A stretch of 5,712 nucleotides of DNA from Bacteroidetes bacterium 4572_114 (lineage in GTDB: Bacteria > Bacteroidota > Bacteroidia > Bacteroidales > 4484-276). Below, piece after piece: positions 5,705-5,712 of this stretch. The position numbers and the translations under genes are program-made. Positions within the stretch are counted from its first letter, which is position 1; the number at the start of each line of letters is the position of its first letter. The DNA lies in NCBI GenBank assembly GCA_002254335.1, contig NIVA01000136.1:1-5712 (forward strand), in the 5' to 3' direction. The notes beneath the pieces were generated by a model. That model was given only the letters and a program-made list of their open reading frames with translations, was not told the DNA's origin and ran no database searches.

Positions 5705-5712
5705 TTTGATTG

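Overview
The window looks like chromosomal DNA of a Bacteroidota bacterium. Three things point there: an exact Bacteroidota-type promoter (TTTG, 20 bases, TATATTTG) before the gene at 3426, a secreted protein ending in a type IX secretion (T9SS) type A sorting domain, and a short TonB of the Bacteroidota kind beginning with an FLEIG-type membrane anchor. Order and genus cannot be settled from the sequence; a Marinilabiliales-like bacterium would be only a guess.

Layout. (1) 4-1416 (+): complete class II fumarase (fumC), carrying an in-frame 18-bp tandem duplication and followed by a strong intrinsic terminator at 1427-1464. (2) 1569-2574 (+): an ECF sigma factor overlapping a small two-helix membrane protein that is probably its anti-sigma factor. 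(3) 2575-3425: about 850 bp without an intact gene, and the most interesting stretch. The reverse strand holds the decayed C-terminal half of an XRE-type (HigA-like) antitoxin, preceded by what looks like the tail of its RelE/HigB-like toxin. The antitoxin remnant is split by a 121-bp non-coding element (2656-2776) with perfect 16-bp terminal inverted repeats and a 4-bp flanking duplication, TGAT. Removing the element and one TGAT rejoins the antitoxin reading frame exactly. A second palindromic repeat lies at 3165-3239; its arms match those of the fumC terminator. (4) 3426-4892 (+): a secreted protein of unknown function with signal peptide and T9SS sorting domain. (5) 4950-4985: a hairpin between convergent genes. 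(6) 5030-5704 (-): TonB energy transducer.

The genes do not form one pathway. Fumarase is a TCA-cycle enzyme; the sigma/anti-sigma pair is a self-contained regulatory operon; the T9SS cargo and TonB are separate envelope genes transcribed towards each other. The gap between the sigma operon and the T9SS gene appears to be an accessory site where a toxin-antitoxin locus has decayed and small repeats have accumulated.
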